In this document: positions 16,301-23,590 of the stretch, piece after piece | Layout: every line of letters begins with the position of its first letter | Numbering within the stretch: the stretch's first letter is position 1 | Source of the DNA: Acidobacteriota bacterium | GTDB lineage: Bacteria; Acidobacteriota; Terriglobia; Bryobacterales; Bryobacteraceae | NCBI GenBank assembly: GCA_018268715.1 | Contig: JAFDVZ010000019.1 | Location: 1-33,771 of the forward strand | Length of the DNA stretch: 33,771 bases | Direction of reading: 5' to 3' | Made by a program: the position numbers and the translations under genes | The notes under the pieces: generated by a model | Told to the model about the DNA's origin: nothing | Databases searched by the model: none | The model's input: only the letters and a program-made list of their open reading frames with translations

Positions 16301-16648
16301 GGCCAGAAGCCCACGGGCATGCCCGGCACTGTGACGCCGCTGTCGCTCGTGGAGACCGCCGGTTCGCTGTTCCAGTCGCCGTCGTACAACAATGGCAGCC
16401 CATTGCCGGGACTGAGCGGCCTGCCTTCGCTCGACAAGATCGGCGGCGGGACGCCATCGGCCGCAGGGCCCACGGTCATCAACATTACCGTGCCGGGGGC
16501 CAAGGAGTTCTTCGAGAAGGAGACCGTGCGAGTGGTGGTGGAGAATCCGCGCGCGGTCCAGTCCGCGGCGATGACGGCGACCAAGGCCAATGCGGGGAGG
16601 CGTGAGATGACGGGGCTGCAACTCAGTCCGGGATTGATCGTGTCGTGA
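13361..16648 (+). CDS. tail tape measure protein
   Basis: 1095 residues, GTG start at 13361. It is the longest helical protein of the tail and sets its length; by the usual 0.15 nm per residue it would give a tail of roughly 160 nm (inference). It has a helical N-terminus with Ala- and Lys-rich heptads, a hydrophobic block at about 288-337 (ALWVAGILATYGLATKIMEL and AGGVVAAGAIVYSEW), a long charged coiled coil (about 345-700), a Gly/Pro-rich linker (about 740-835) and a second hydrophobic block at about 889-922 (GGPLGAAIGAAAGLVAGIVR). Such blocks are thought to enter the membrane during DNA ejection. The stop overlaps the next start (GTGA). Confidence 0.92.
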   Translation: MADNKLELVVEVDVNKANASIKTVNSGLSSIEQTAAKAAHGASSSIDGMTAAMVKGATAGNLLAEGIKKAIEWAKEWTIEAAKLAAHEARMEASTRALAKAHGVSAEAMERSVEAVRKVGFHGEDALHTIDRMIIADLDLSKAQGLAKIAKDAAAIENISAPEALEKILQAIEFGNARALRAAGLRVDLEKEVQVAELTLGRTLSENEKVQLRYNAVVREAAKIQGAAAAASGEAESQMKALSREVDELKEAVGARFQEQFKAIVHGFRELVGWLKDNTDLLVKFGETALWVAGILATYGLATKIMELAKAIAALNLASLNPYALLAGGVVAAGAIVYSEWKNTQEQLKARYDEMERQALRDDLFKGKVKVDDLRKKGMTDDQIRELISGKKLLPGETFEFGGPKITVKTTNEPDLETLKRAQEIRKRQAQAERDSLEAALAAEAHGVTGPAKILLEMRKEISKYTTFVDDRGATHPMRLTAKTRENLERELRAKVRQMQKEEMADYLKEQQEAYQQRLAWESDLYQKRLTNNEDIARRNLDHLADVYRFEEQRAGYGRDAQLRAVEALDAQTLRQKLWVEQRKMEIEVAYLQRVNDIKLRLFDLDTSRMLIEEEANLKRLGYKADEIRARIAEVTQQRQDLRGQQQESTDAAIQAARENAAVRQGQLIRDENRRIFDSFKRQAEGVFDALLTKSQSIWSAIGNSLKTALLTAIKDVVSSRVAAMLMQLFTGQKVSFQPGGMGGGGMLGKLGGILGVGAVPVFAGGAPGGTPPFVPSGGGVPSIIPSVFGAPTGATPPFVPSAGGAAGTGGIFSKAGWAGFLPGLKSFLGIGGSVQLAPGVATTWEAATLGQKLSSIGKSNAALMAGAMLAFDGLRRGGFTGMAETTAGGAMIGYKFGGPLGAAIGAAAGLVAGIVRLFVKGAEEKAKAKIKALYGVDIADKGVLKQIVDTAKSAFGGNLDLAIRSPQVRDLIQLYAMTTGQKPTGMPGTVTPLSLVETAGSLFQSPSYNNGSPLPGLSGLPSLDKIGGGTPSAAGPTVINITVPGAKEFFEKETVRVVVENPRAVQSAAMTATKANAGRREMTGLQLSPGLIVS

Positions 16649-17115
16649 CCCGCCAGGAACTGCTCGACAAACTCGCACGGGCGATCGCCGAGAACGAGGG
16701 CTTCTTCGTCACCGAGGCCCAAGCCAAGGCGCGCAAGATGCGGTTCCCCACACGTGCCCAGATCAACGCCAACCCAGGCAACCTCCGCACCTGGCGGGAC
16801 GCGAAGGGCCGGCCTTACCCGACGAGTAGCGGATACGTGGACTTCGTCGGTTGGGCTTCGTATCAGTTTCCCGGCATGTCGCGCGAAGAGATGAGCCACC
16901 GCGCACTGGAGGAAGGATGGCGCATCCTGCGTGTGCTCGCCGGGCAGTACATCGACGGGCGCTACACGGGTGGCAAGCCGCCAACGGTGGTAGAGATGTT
17001 CCGTACCTACGCGCCGGCGTCGGACGGGAACGACCCCGCAGGCTACGCGCGCTTCGTGGCCGGCAAACTCGGCATGCGGCCAGACCAGCGGCTGATTGAC
17101 GTGGTGACCGCGTGA
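16645..17115 (+). CDS. virion-associated muralytic enzyme, P5-like lytic transglycosylase
   Basis: 156 residues, GTG start. The pattern IAENEGF (Glu18, the likely catalytic acid), NANPGNLRTW (41-50), GYVDF and a C-terminal AGYARFVAGKLGMRPDQRL matches the lysozyme-like fold of phage P5-type structural transglycosylases, where the catalytic Glu comes before an N-N/A-N-P-G-N-L motif. It probably makes a local hole in peptidoglycan during infection, because it lies next to the tape measure inside the tail genes. Whether it also serves in lysis is unknown. No signal peptide is visible. Confidence 0.78.
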   Translation: MTRQELLDKLARAIAENEGFFVTEAQAKARKMRFPTRAQINANPGNLRTWRDAKGRPYPTSSGYVDFVGWASYQFPGMSREEMSHRALEEGWRILRVLAGQYIDGRYTGGKPPTVVEMFRTYAPASDGNDPAGYARFVAGKLGMRPDQRLIDVVTA

Positions 17116-17516
17116 TGCCCGGCTCCGTTCAGAATGCCGCGCCACTCACGGTGATGCCCGCGAACCTCTTGTGTTCGTTCGCGCACGAGCGGGCGTATCC
17201 AATCGTCGAGAGCGAGTATCGGAACGGCGAATCGCAACGGTCGGTCCAGGCGACGACCAGCCGCAAGCGCTGGAGGCTGGCGAAACGGCTCACGCCGGCC
17301 CAACTCGCGTCGCTGCGGGACTTCTACGACGCCCGGAAGGGGCCGACCGAGCCGTTCTATTTCTACGACCCGTATGAAACCAGCCCGAAGTTCTCGCCCG
17401 ACCCGACTGGCCAGGCGGTCGCTGGCCGCTACACCGTGCGCTTCGCTGGAGAGTGGAACCAGTCCCTCGATCTCGGCCGCGCGGACGTGAACATCGAACT
17501 GATTGAGCTGGCCTGA
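17112..17516 (+). CDS. minor tail protein, gpM-like
   Basis: 134 residues; GTG at 17112 or ATG at 17115. The central part (KRWRLAKRLTPAQLASLRDF, then GPTEPFYFYDPYE and GRYTVRFAGEWNQSLDLGRA) has the gpM arrangement: a strand, a helix that ends in FY, a PFxFxDP strand, then a long beta strand. gpM-type proteins form the ring below the tube on which the tip is built. The N-terminal domain of the 1277-residue protein at 19757 shows the same order of elements. Confidence 0.68.
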   Translation: MMPGSVQNAAPLTVMPANLLCSFAHERAYPIVESEYRNGESQRSVQATTSRKRWRLAKRLTPAQLASLRDFYDARKGPTEPFYFYDPYETSPKFSPDPTGQAVAGRYTVRFAGEWNQSLDLGRADVNIELIELA

Positions 17517-17532
17517 CCTCGGGGAGACCACG

Positions 17533-17916
17533 ATGGCGTTTTCCGCATACCTCGACCAGAAGATTCTCGAAAAGGCGTTCCTCGAGCAGGATTTCCAGGT
17601 CACCGAGCACTGGTGCAGCCTGCACACCGCCGATCCCGGCAAGACCGGCCAGGCCGAGGCCTTCGGAGGCCCCTACACGCGGCTGTCTCTCGCCCAGTTC
17701 ACGGCTGTCGACAATGACGGTGCCGCGAAGCGGGTCCGGAATGTGCCGCCGCTCCTCTTCCAAGTTCCCGCCGGGACCTACACCCACATCGGGATGTGGG
17801 ATGCGGCGAGCGGCGGCAACTTCCTCGGCGGTGGCGCGCTGTCGTCACCGGCCACCGTCAACGGCGGCGACTTCGTCATCGTCCGCGAGAACGACCTGTC
17901 GATCCTCCAGGATTAG
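17533..17916 (+). CDS. small virion protein of unknown function (SLHTADPG family)
   Basis: 127 residues from ATG 17533, with GGGGAGA about five bases upstream; an upstream TTG-like extension is rejected. The motif WCSLHTADPGKTGQAEAFGG and a following GPYTRLSL recur in many phage tail-region proteins of this size that are named only hypothetical or tail fiber-related. The C-terminal part is beta-rich (TYTHIGMWDAASGGNFLGGG). Its location among tail tip genes supports a virion role. Confidence 0.65.
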   Translation: MAFSAYLDQKILEKAFLEQDFQVTEHWCSLHTADPGKTGQAEAFGGPYTRLSLAQFTAVDNDGAAKRVRNVPPLLFQVPAGTYTHIGMWDAASGGNFLGGGALSSPATVNGGDFVIVRENDLSILQD

Positions 17917-17925
17917 GAGCCGCAC

Positions 17926-18402
17926 GTGTCCACGATCCGCACCCAGTTTGGTCCCGTCACCAGCTTCGGCATCACGCTAAACGGCCTCGCCACGTTCGCC
18001 GCGCGCAGTTCCTCTAAGGTCGATAACCAGAACAGCCGCTACATCGACGCGATCTGCCAGTTCAAGATCAAGCCGGTATCGGGATCTGCCGGCGACCGTT
18101 ATTCGGTGTACTTCTTCGCCTGGGGCGCGGCCGATGATGCTTCGCCGATTTTCCCGGCTGGCGTAACTGGCGTCGATGAAGCAGTGTCGGTAACGCTCGA
18201 AACGCTCTCCATTCGTCAGATCGGTGCACTGTACGTGCCGGGCGCGGGCACGCTGATCAGTCCGCCATTTTCCGTCGCGCCCGCGTTCGGCAACGTGCTG
18301 CCGCCAGTGTGGGGCGTGCTGGTCATCAACCGCTGCGGCATGGCCCTCGACATATCCGACAATCTCGGGTTCTGGCGCGGTGTGGAGTTCGAGGTCGCCT
18401 GA
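17926..18402 (+). CDS. hypothetical virion protein
   Basis: 158 residues, GTG start with GGAG at 17917. It is beta-rich and neutral, with no charged helices. Segments such as STIRTQFGPVTSFGITLNGL and FFAWGAADDASPIFPAGVTG, and a C-terminal GFWRGVEFEVA, look like a single jelly-roll-type domain. I recognise no family. Its stop overlaps the start of the LamG-like gene (TGATG), so the two are coupled. Confidence 0.65.
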   Translation: MSTIRTQFGPVTSFGITLNGLATFAARSSSKVDNQNSRYIDAICQFKIKPVSGSAGDRYSVYFFAWGAADDASPIFPAGVTGVDEAVSVTLETLSIRQIGALYVPGAGTLISPPFSVAPAFGNVLPPVWGVLVINRCGMALDISDNLGFWRGVEFEVA

Positions 18403-19493
18403 TGCGTCAACTGCTATTCAACGCCGAGCCACAGACCTGCTTCCCCAGCGACCGCTACGAGGCGATTCCGGACTTCACGTCTCCGCTCGCGGTGGGCCTG
18501 CATTCCCTCTGGCTGCCGAGCGGCCTCGAGCCGCGAAGCTCCGCGAATCCGTTTCACCTGAACGGGAAGCGCGACATCACGAGCGGCGAGTTCTCGGTCG
18601 GCTACTTCCGCCGCCGTTTCCAGACGGGCGCAGCGCTTTCCGGTTTGACAATCGCGCCGGGTTCCGGCGGTAACGTCGCGACGCCATTCGGCAACGCGTT
18701 CGCTTACAGCAACGAGCAGGCCGGCTTGTCGGTTGGCGGCCTGGGCTACTGCCCGGTTTACAGCGGCGATGGGACCAACAAGGTGCTCTCGGTGTGCGTG
18801 TGGTTTCGGATCAATCGCGTCAACGGTTCCGGATATCCCACGATGATCGGCAACAGCTACTCAACCACCTGGTGGCTGGGCATCCGCACTTCGACCGGCG
18901 CGTACAAGGCCATCTTCCGCAACAACTCCGCCCCGTATGGAGCGTTCGAGTGGGGTTCGTACGGCACGGATCTCCGGAAAATCACCTGCGTCGCGTTCAC
19001 GCTGCCTTTCGACGCCAACAAGACAGCGAGCGTTTACCACAACGGCGTCCTGGCTGTTCAGGGAACAATTCCGAACGCCGGCGGCGTCGCGGGTGTCGTG
19101 GATGTCTATGCCCTGTCGTCGGCCACGCCGGGAATGTTCGCCGAAATCTTCGGCTTCGCCTCGTGGACCAGGGCGCTGTATCCGGAGGAGGCGCGCGAGC
19201 TCGCCTTCGGGCCATGGGTGCTGGCTGCCAAACGGCAGCGCTTCTGGTACGCGCCGCTCATGGCGTATCGCGCTGCTGAGATCGCCGGTGGATCAACTCT
19301 CGCCGCGGTGGACTACCGAGGCACGCCGAGGAGCGCGGTGATCTCGGGAACAGCGCGCATGGTGGCATACCGCAGGCCACCGGCGGCTCCGGAGCGCACT
19401 CTCTCGATCCGGCCGGAGCACCGTTCGGTTTGTCCGACGGCGGAATCGCGGTCCTTCACTGTTCCGCGCGAGAACCGGGGCATGGAAGCATGA
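18402..19493 (+). CDS. virion protein with LamG/concanavalin-like fold
   Basis: 363 residues from ATG 18402; a longer open frame from 18309 overlaps the previous gene and is rejected. Residues about 70-300 look like a concanavalin/LamG-like sandwich: LSVCVWFRINRVNG, TTWWLGIRTSTGAYKA, KTASVYHNGVLAVQGTI, then the characteristic end FASWTRALYPEEARELAFGP. Such domains bind carbohydrate or surface ligands, so this may decorate the tail or assist host attachment. The last 60 residues are Arg/Pro-rich and disordered. The stop overlaps the next ATG. Confidence 0.75.
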   Translation: MRQLLFNAEPQTCFPSDRYEAIPDFTSPLAVGLHSLWLPSGLEPRSSANPFHLNGKRDITSGEFSVGYFRRRFQTGAALSGLTIAPGSGGNVATPFGNAFAYSNEQAGLSVGGLGYCPVYSGDGTNKVLSVCVWFRINRVNGSGYPTMIGNSYSTTWWLGIRTSTGAYKAIFRNNSAPYGAFEWGSYGTDLRKITCVAFTLPFDANKTASVYHNGVLAVQGTIPNAGGVAGVVDVYALSSATPGMFAEIFGFASWTRALYPEEARELAFGPWVLAAKRQRFWYAPLMAYRAAEIAGGSTLAAVDYRGTPRSAVISGTARMVAYRRPPAAPERTLSIRPEHRSVCPTAESRSFTVPRENRGMEA

Positions 19494-19753
19494 CGTTCAC
19501 GAAGGATCCGAACGCGGTCCTCGACTACAGCATCGATTGGACCCGCTGGCTGGCTGGGGACCAGATCGCAGCGAGCGAGTGGATCGTCCCGTCCGGGCTC
19601 ACCAAGATGGCCGACTCGAAGACGGCCACATCGGCTACGGTCTGGCTCTCGGGTGGCACGGCGGGCCAGTCCTACACCGTAACGAACCGCATCACCACAG
19701 CGGCCGGACGGACCGAGGACCGCTCGTTCACTATCCGGGTCGAGGAACGCTGA
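19490..19753 (+). CDS. fiber-tail adaptor-like protein
   Basis: 87 residues from ATG 19490, overlapping the previous stop as ATGA; an upstream extension is rejected. The sequence TFTKDPNAVLDYSIDWTRWL, then AASEWIVPSGL and a VTNRITTAAGRTEDRSFTIR strand region, matches small Ig-like proteins that phage annotation calls fiber-tail adaptor proteins. The known fold is one beta sandwich. It probably links the distal tail to fiber or tip components. Confidence 0.72.
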   Translation: MTFTKDPNAVLDYSIDWTRWLAGDQIAASEWIVPSGLTKMADSKTATSATVWLSGGTAGQSYTVTNRITTAAGRTEDRSFTIRVEER

Positions 19754-19756
19754 GAG

Positions 19757-22700
19757 ATGCCCGACTACATCGGCAACATCGTGGTGCCGGAGATCGTGCC
19801 GAGTGGCACGTTCCCGCTCGTACCGGATTTCCCGCACGGCCACACCCGCGCGCGCGAGGTCGCGATCCATCAGTTCGGCTCGGGCAACGCCAAGATCGAA
19901 CAGCGCTTTTTGCTCGGCACGGGCGCACGGCGCTTCACCATCCGAAAGAACTGGCTACGCGACGGCGACCGCATTGCCTTGCGCAACTTTTGGGAATCGA
20001 AGTACGGGCCCTACGGCGCCTTTACCTACAACGCGCCCAACGATGACAGCGGCGGCACCACGCCCGTCACATGCCGCTTCGCCAATGAGCCGTTGTCCTG
20101 GGAAATGGTCGCCGACTGGGCGTGCTCGCTCGGCGTCACGCTGATCGAAATCCCCACGACATCTCCCTCCTACTCGCTCACCCAGACCGTCAACCGCTTC
20201 CCGCCCTCTGCGCTCCAGACTGCGCTCCTCTCGCAGGTCCAGGAGATCATTCCTCTCGTCCGCATTCAGCCGCTGCAATCCGGCTATCCGGCCATCTATG
20301 TCTCCGACCGGCGTTGCACCGTCGGCGGCCAACTCTACCAGGCGCGGCTGCTGGAGTTCGACGGGATCTCGCAGTCCATCGGCAACGAGTCGGACGAAGC
20401 GCAGTTCGTCTTCGGCAACGCTGACCGCGTGATGCGGGACCTGGCCAACGACGTGGATCTGTTCCGGACCGCGCTGGAGTGTTCGCTCTTCCACGTGGGC
20501 ACCGGCACGAAGCTCGACCTCTGGAAGGGCGAGATCGTCAACTGGTCATGTGACGCCGGGCCCGAGTTCAAGGTCACCGCAGCCGACGGCCTCTACGAAC
20601 TCAACCTTCCGTATCCCACCCGCAAGATCTCCCGCACCTGCTGGAAACCGTTCGACTCGCAGGCCTGCCCCTACTCCACCGCCGGCGCGCTCGACCTCGC
20701 CCACTTTCCTAGTGCCGAAGCCTCGAAGTGCGACAAGGGCTACGAGACCGAGAACGGCTGCCTGGCGCATGGGATGAAGCGCCACTACGGCGGCATCCTC
20801 GCTGAGCCGCAGGGCGTGCGCATCAAGGACAACTCCACCGGCGTCTGGGGCTTCGGCCGCTCCACCATCACGAGCGTCTCGCTCGTCGCTGACTCGATCT
20901 ACGACCAGATCGTGCCCGAGATTTACACCGACAGCGAGATGCCCGTGAACTGCAAGGTCGCCGCCGGGCGCGACGAAAGTGACTTCTACGAGGGTTTGGG
21001 CATCGTCGGCGAAGGGCCGCTTGGCGCCTACACGCCGGCTCATTACGAAGACCTCGACAACGACGGCACCGCCGAGACGTTCGTCGGTAGCACGCTCGAC
21101 GGCCAGGCGCACCACGGCTATCCGAACAACAACTACGGTCTGCGCCAGTGCCTCGGGGCCGATCCTGCCGCGCCAACCGACTTCTTCTCCATTGACCAAT
21201 CCGGCAACACTACCGGCGGCGACTGGCGCAAAGTCTACTCCGGCAACTCGACCTACAAGGACAACTTCGCCGCCGGGACCGCGTTTATCGTGATCCGGCG
21301 CAGCGACGCCAAGGGCCTGCAACTGTCGAAGCCCAGCGATCACGCGATGGTGGCCAACGTCCAGTCCGGTATGAGCGGCTGGGTGTGGACCTCACCCGGC
21401 GTGCGCGTCTACGGTCCGCCGCTCACCAATCCAGTCTGGGTCGCGATCAACATGCTGCTCCGGGCGCGCGGCCTACGCCTGGGATCCAACGCCACCACAC
21501 AGCAACTGGACTTGGCCGAAGCGCAGTTCGACGTGCAGGCGGCCATCGACGCCGCGGCGATCTGCAATGACCAGGTCACCAAGTTGGTCGGCTCCGGCAG
21601 TGAGACGCAGTTCAAGTTCCGAGGCGTGCTCCAGGAGGAGAAGCCACTCCGCGACTGGCTCCAGGAAGTGCTGATGAACTGCCTGGGCTACTACACGTTC
21701 GCGTTCGGCAAGCTCAAGATCGGCGTGCGGGAGAACAGCAGCGCCATCGAAGCCTTCACGCAGGGCAACATCCTCTTCAACTCCCTGCAACTCGCGCCGT
21801 TGAAGCCATCTTTCAACCACCTCACCGCGAACTTCGCCGATGAGGACTACCAGTTCGTCAACAACTCGGTCAGCCTGTATGACATCGATCACGCGACTTT
21901 GATCGGCGGAGGCGCGGGCCCGCTGTTCCTGAAGTCCAGCGTGAATCTCTCGGGGACCGCCTCGAAGTCCCAGGCGGCGCGCATCGTGAGCGTGCGCCTC
22001 CGCGAAGAGCTCGGCGGCACGTCGCCGGCGGAGTGGAAGGCTGCGCGTCAACTGTCGTTCCGCACCACTGTGCTCGCTCTCAACACCGAGCCCGGCATGG
22101 TGTGTTCGATGACGCATCCGGACATGCCTGGTGGCTCCGGCGAGTTCCGCGTCACCTCCTGGCGGCTCAACAAGGACTACTCGATCGAAATCCAAGGCCG
22201 CACGACCACGGACTCCATGTACGACCTGGTCACTGGCCCGAAGCCCGCCGACGTGGTTGCCGCTCCCGTACCCGAGGAGGTTCTCATCGACACCGGCGTG
22301 CCGGGGATCGTGCACGGCACGCCGAAGCTCCTGGATTACGGCTCATTCGCGGTCGATGATCTCAGCGTTGAACCTGACGCCGCTGGCAACCTTAACATCA
22401 CCGGCGCCACCGAAATCGCCATGGGCCTGTACTACGTCGACGAGCTCGCCACGGACCTGTGGGCCAGCCTCGATGCCGCGCTCGATGCCACGACCGATCC
22501 GGCCACTGTGAGCTGCACCGTGAATCCGGACACCGCACGCTCGTTCAGCGCCGGCGATTTCGTGGTTTTCAACGACGAAGCCGCCGATGCTGCGAACCCT
22601 GGCCGCAGGTCGTATGAATGTGCACAGATCACGGACATCACGGGATCGAACTTCACCTTCCAGCGAGCCTACCCCGGCGTCGACGCTGGTTTTGCCACCT

Positions 22701-23590
22701 TCGGCACGTTGCGTTGCGCACATTTGAAGGGCGTGCGTCTCTACAAACTCGACATGAAGATGTTCACGATGGCCGTGAAGAAGGGTTTCTTCCGGACACC
22801 GGGATTGCCGGCCAGAATCGAGGCAAAGCTGCCGTCGGCGTGCATCATCGCCGCGCTGGTCGGCGTCGCCAACCACTTCGGTTACGGCCCGTTCACAGTC
22901 TTCCCGCTCTCCCACCACAACGAACCGTTCATGCCGGGCGAGCGCACCTGCTCCGGCGGCGCCTACACGTTCCAGATTCCCGGCGCTCTCGCGGCGCAGG
23001 ACGAAGTGGCGATCCCCATGAAGGTCCACGATCCGGCCTCGCTCCGGTGCGTGTTCGCCTATGTGCAGCAGCCCACCACTGACGGGCAGTCCGCGTACGT
23101 TGTGAAGATCAGCCGGGACGGTGGCGCGACCTGGGAAGTGCTGGAGAAGATGGGCATCGCACAGAAGCTGCCTGGCGGGTACAAAGCCACTTACGACTAT
23201 CTGGTCGACGCCGGCTACGGGCCTCCGGAGACGCGCCGCCTGCCTTATGCCGATTACGGGCTGTTCAGCCTGAACGCCATCACCGGAAGCGGCACGGCGC
23301 AAACCATCGCGACCGCGTCCTATGATGCCTCGACCACGGGACTCGAGGCAGGCCGGTTCGTTTTCGTGGAATTCGGGACCGAGAACGAGGAGTGTGTCGA
23401 AGTCCTCGCGGTCGATCCGGAGGCGCAGACGTTCGATGCCGTGGTGATGAGGGATCACCCGGCATGCTCGATCCGCCCCTGCATCTGGCCAACCCCGGTG
23501 CTGCACGAAGGCAACGACCTCACCTTCGACATCAAAGCCGTGGCGTCGCCGAATCCAGGTTCGGACTTGACGTTGGTGATCCAAACGTAG
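19757..23590 (+). CDS. tail tip protein: gpM-like, gpL-like and gpJ-like regions fused
   Basis: 1277 residues. Residues about 30-135 repeat the gpM-like layout (ARRFTIRKNWLRDGDRIALR, then YGAFTYNAP and a beta strand ending VTLIEI). Residues about 150-350 look like gpL: a beta domain, then four cysteines C295-x8-C304-x20-C325-x9-C335, the arrangement that in gpL-type proteins holds an iron-sulfur cluster. Residues about 540-720 look like the hub part of gpJ (NMLLRARGLRLGSNATTQQL, then PLRDWLQEVLMNCLGYYTFA). The C-terminal 400 residues hold two copies of a short beta module also seen elsewhere in the tail. It probably forms the trimeric tip around the membrane-facing end of the tape measure. 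A fusion of M, L and J parts is unusual for lambda but occurs in other siphophages. Confidence 0.78.
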   Translation: MPDYIGNIVVPEIVPSGTFPLVPDFPHGHTRAREVAIHQFGSGNAKIEQRFLLGTGARRFTIRKNWLRDGDRIALRNFWESKYGPYGAFTYNAPNDDSGGTTPVTCRFANEPLSWEMVADWACSLGVTLIEIPTTSPSYSLTQTVNRFPPSALQTALLSQVQEIIPLVRIQPLQSGYPAIYVSDRRCTVGGQLYQARLLEFDGISQSIGNESDEAQFVFGNADRVMRDLANDVDLFRTALECSLFHVGTGTKLDLWKGEIVNWSCDAGPEFKVTAADGLYELNLPYPTRKISRTCWKPFDSQACPYSTAGALDLAHFPSAEASKCDKGYETENGCLAHGMKRHYGGILAEPQGVRIKDNSTGVWGFGRSTITSVSLVADSIYDQIVPEIYTDSEMPVNCKVAAGRDESDFYEGLGIVGEGPLGAYTPAHYEDLDNDGTAETFVGSTLDGQAHHGYPNNNYGLRQCLGADPAAPTDFFSIDQSGNTTGGDWRKVYSGNSTYKDNFAAGTAFIVIRRSDAKGLQLSKPSDHAMVANVQSGMSGWVWTSPGVRVYGPPLTNPVWVAINMLLRARGLRLGSNATTQQLDLAEAQFDVQAAIDAAAICNDQVTKLVGSGSETQFKFRGVLQEEKPLRDWLQEVLMNCLGYYTFAFGKLKIGVRENSSAIEAFTQGNILFNSLQLAPLKPSFNHLTANFADEDYQFVNNSVSLYDIDHATLIGGGAGPLFLKSSVNLSGTASKSQAARIVSVRLREELGGTSPAEWKAARQLSFRTTVLALNTEPGMVCSMTHPDMPGGSGEFRVTSWRLNKDYSIEIQGRTTTDSMYDLVTGPKPADVVAAPVPEEVLIDTGVPGIVHGTPKLLDYGSFAVDDLSVEPDAAGNLNITGATEIAMGLYYVDELATDLWASLDAALDATTDPATVSCTVNPDTARSFSAGDFVVFNDEAADAANPGRRSYECAQITDITGSNFTFQRAYPGVDAGFATFGTLRCAHLKGVRLYKLDMKMFTMAVKKGFFRTPGLPARIEAKLPSACIIAALVGVANHFGYGPFTVFPLSHHNEPFMPGERTCSGGAYTFQIPGALAAQDEVAIPMKVHDPASLRCVFAYVQQPTTDGQSAYVVKISRDGGATWEVLEKMGIAQKLPGGYKATYDYLVDAGYGPPETRRLPYADYGLFSLNAITGSGTAQTIATASYDASTTGLEAGRFVFVEFGTENEECVEVLAVDPEAQTFDAVVMRDHPACSIRPCIWPTPVLHEGNDLTFDIKAVASPNPGSDLTLVIQT

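Noticed and set aside
18309-18401. longer starts for the LamG-like gene (18309) and likewise for the adaptor gene (19430)
   Set aside because: Both extensions run through the upstream gene in another frame; the overlapping TGATG/ATGA starts are the better choice.
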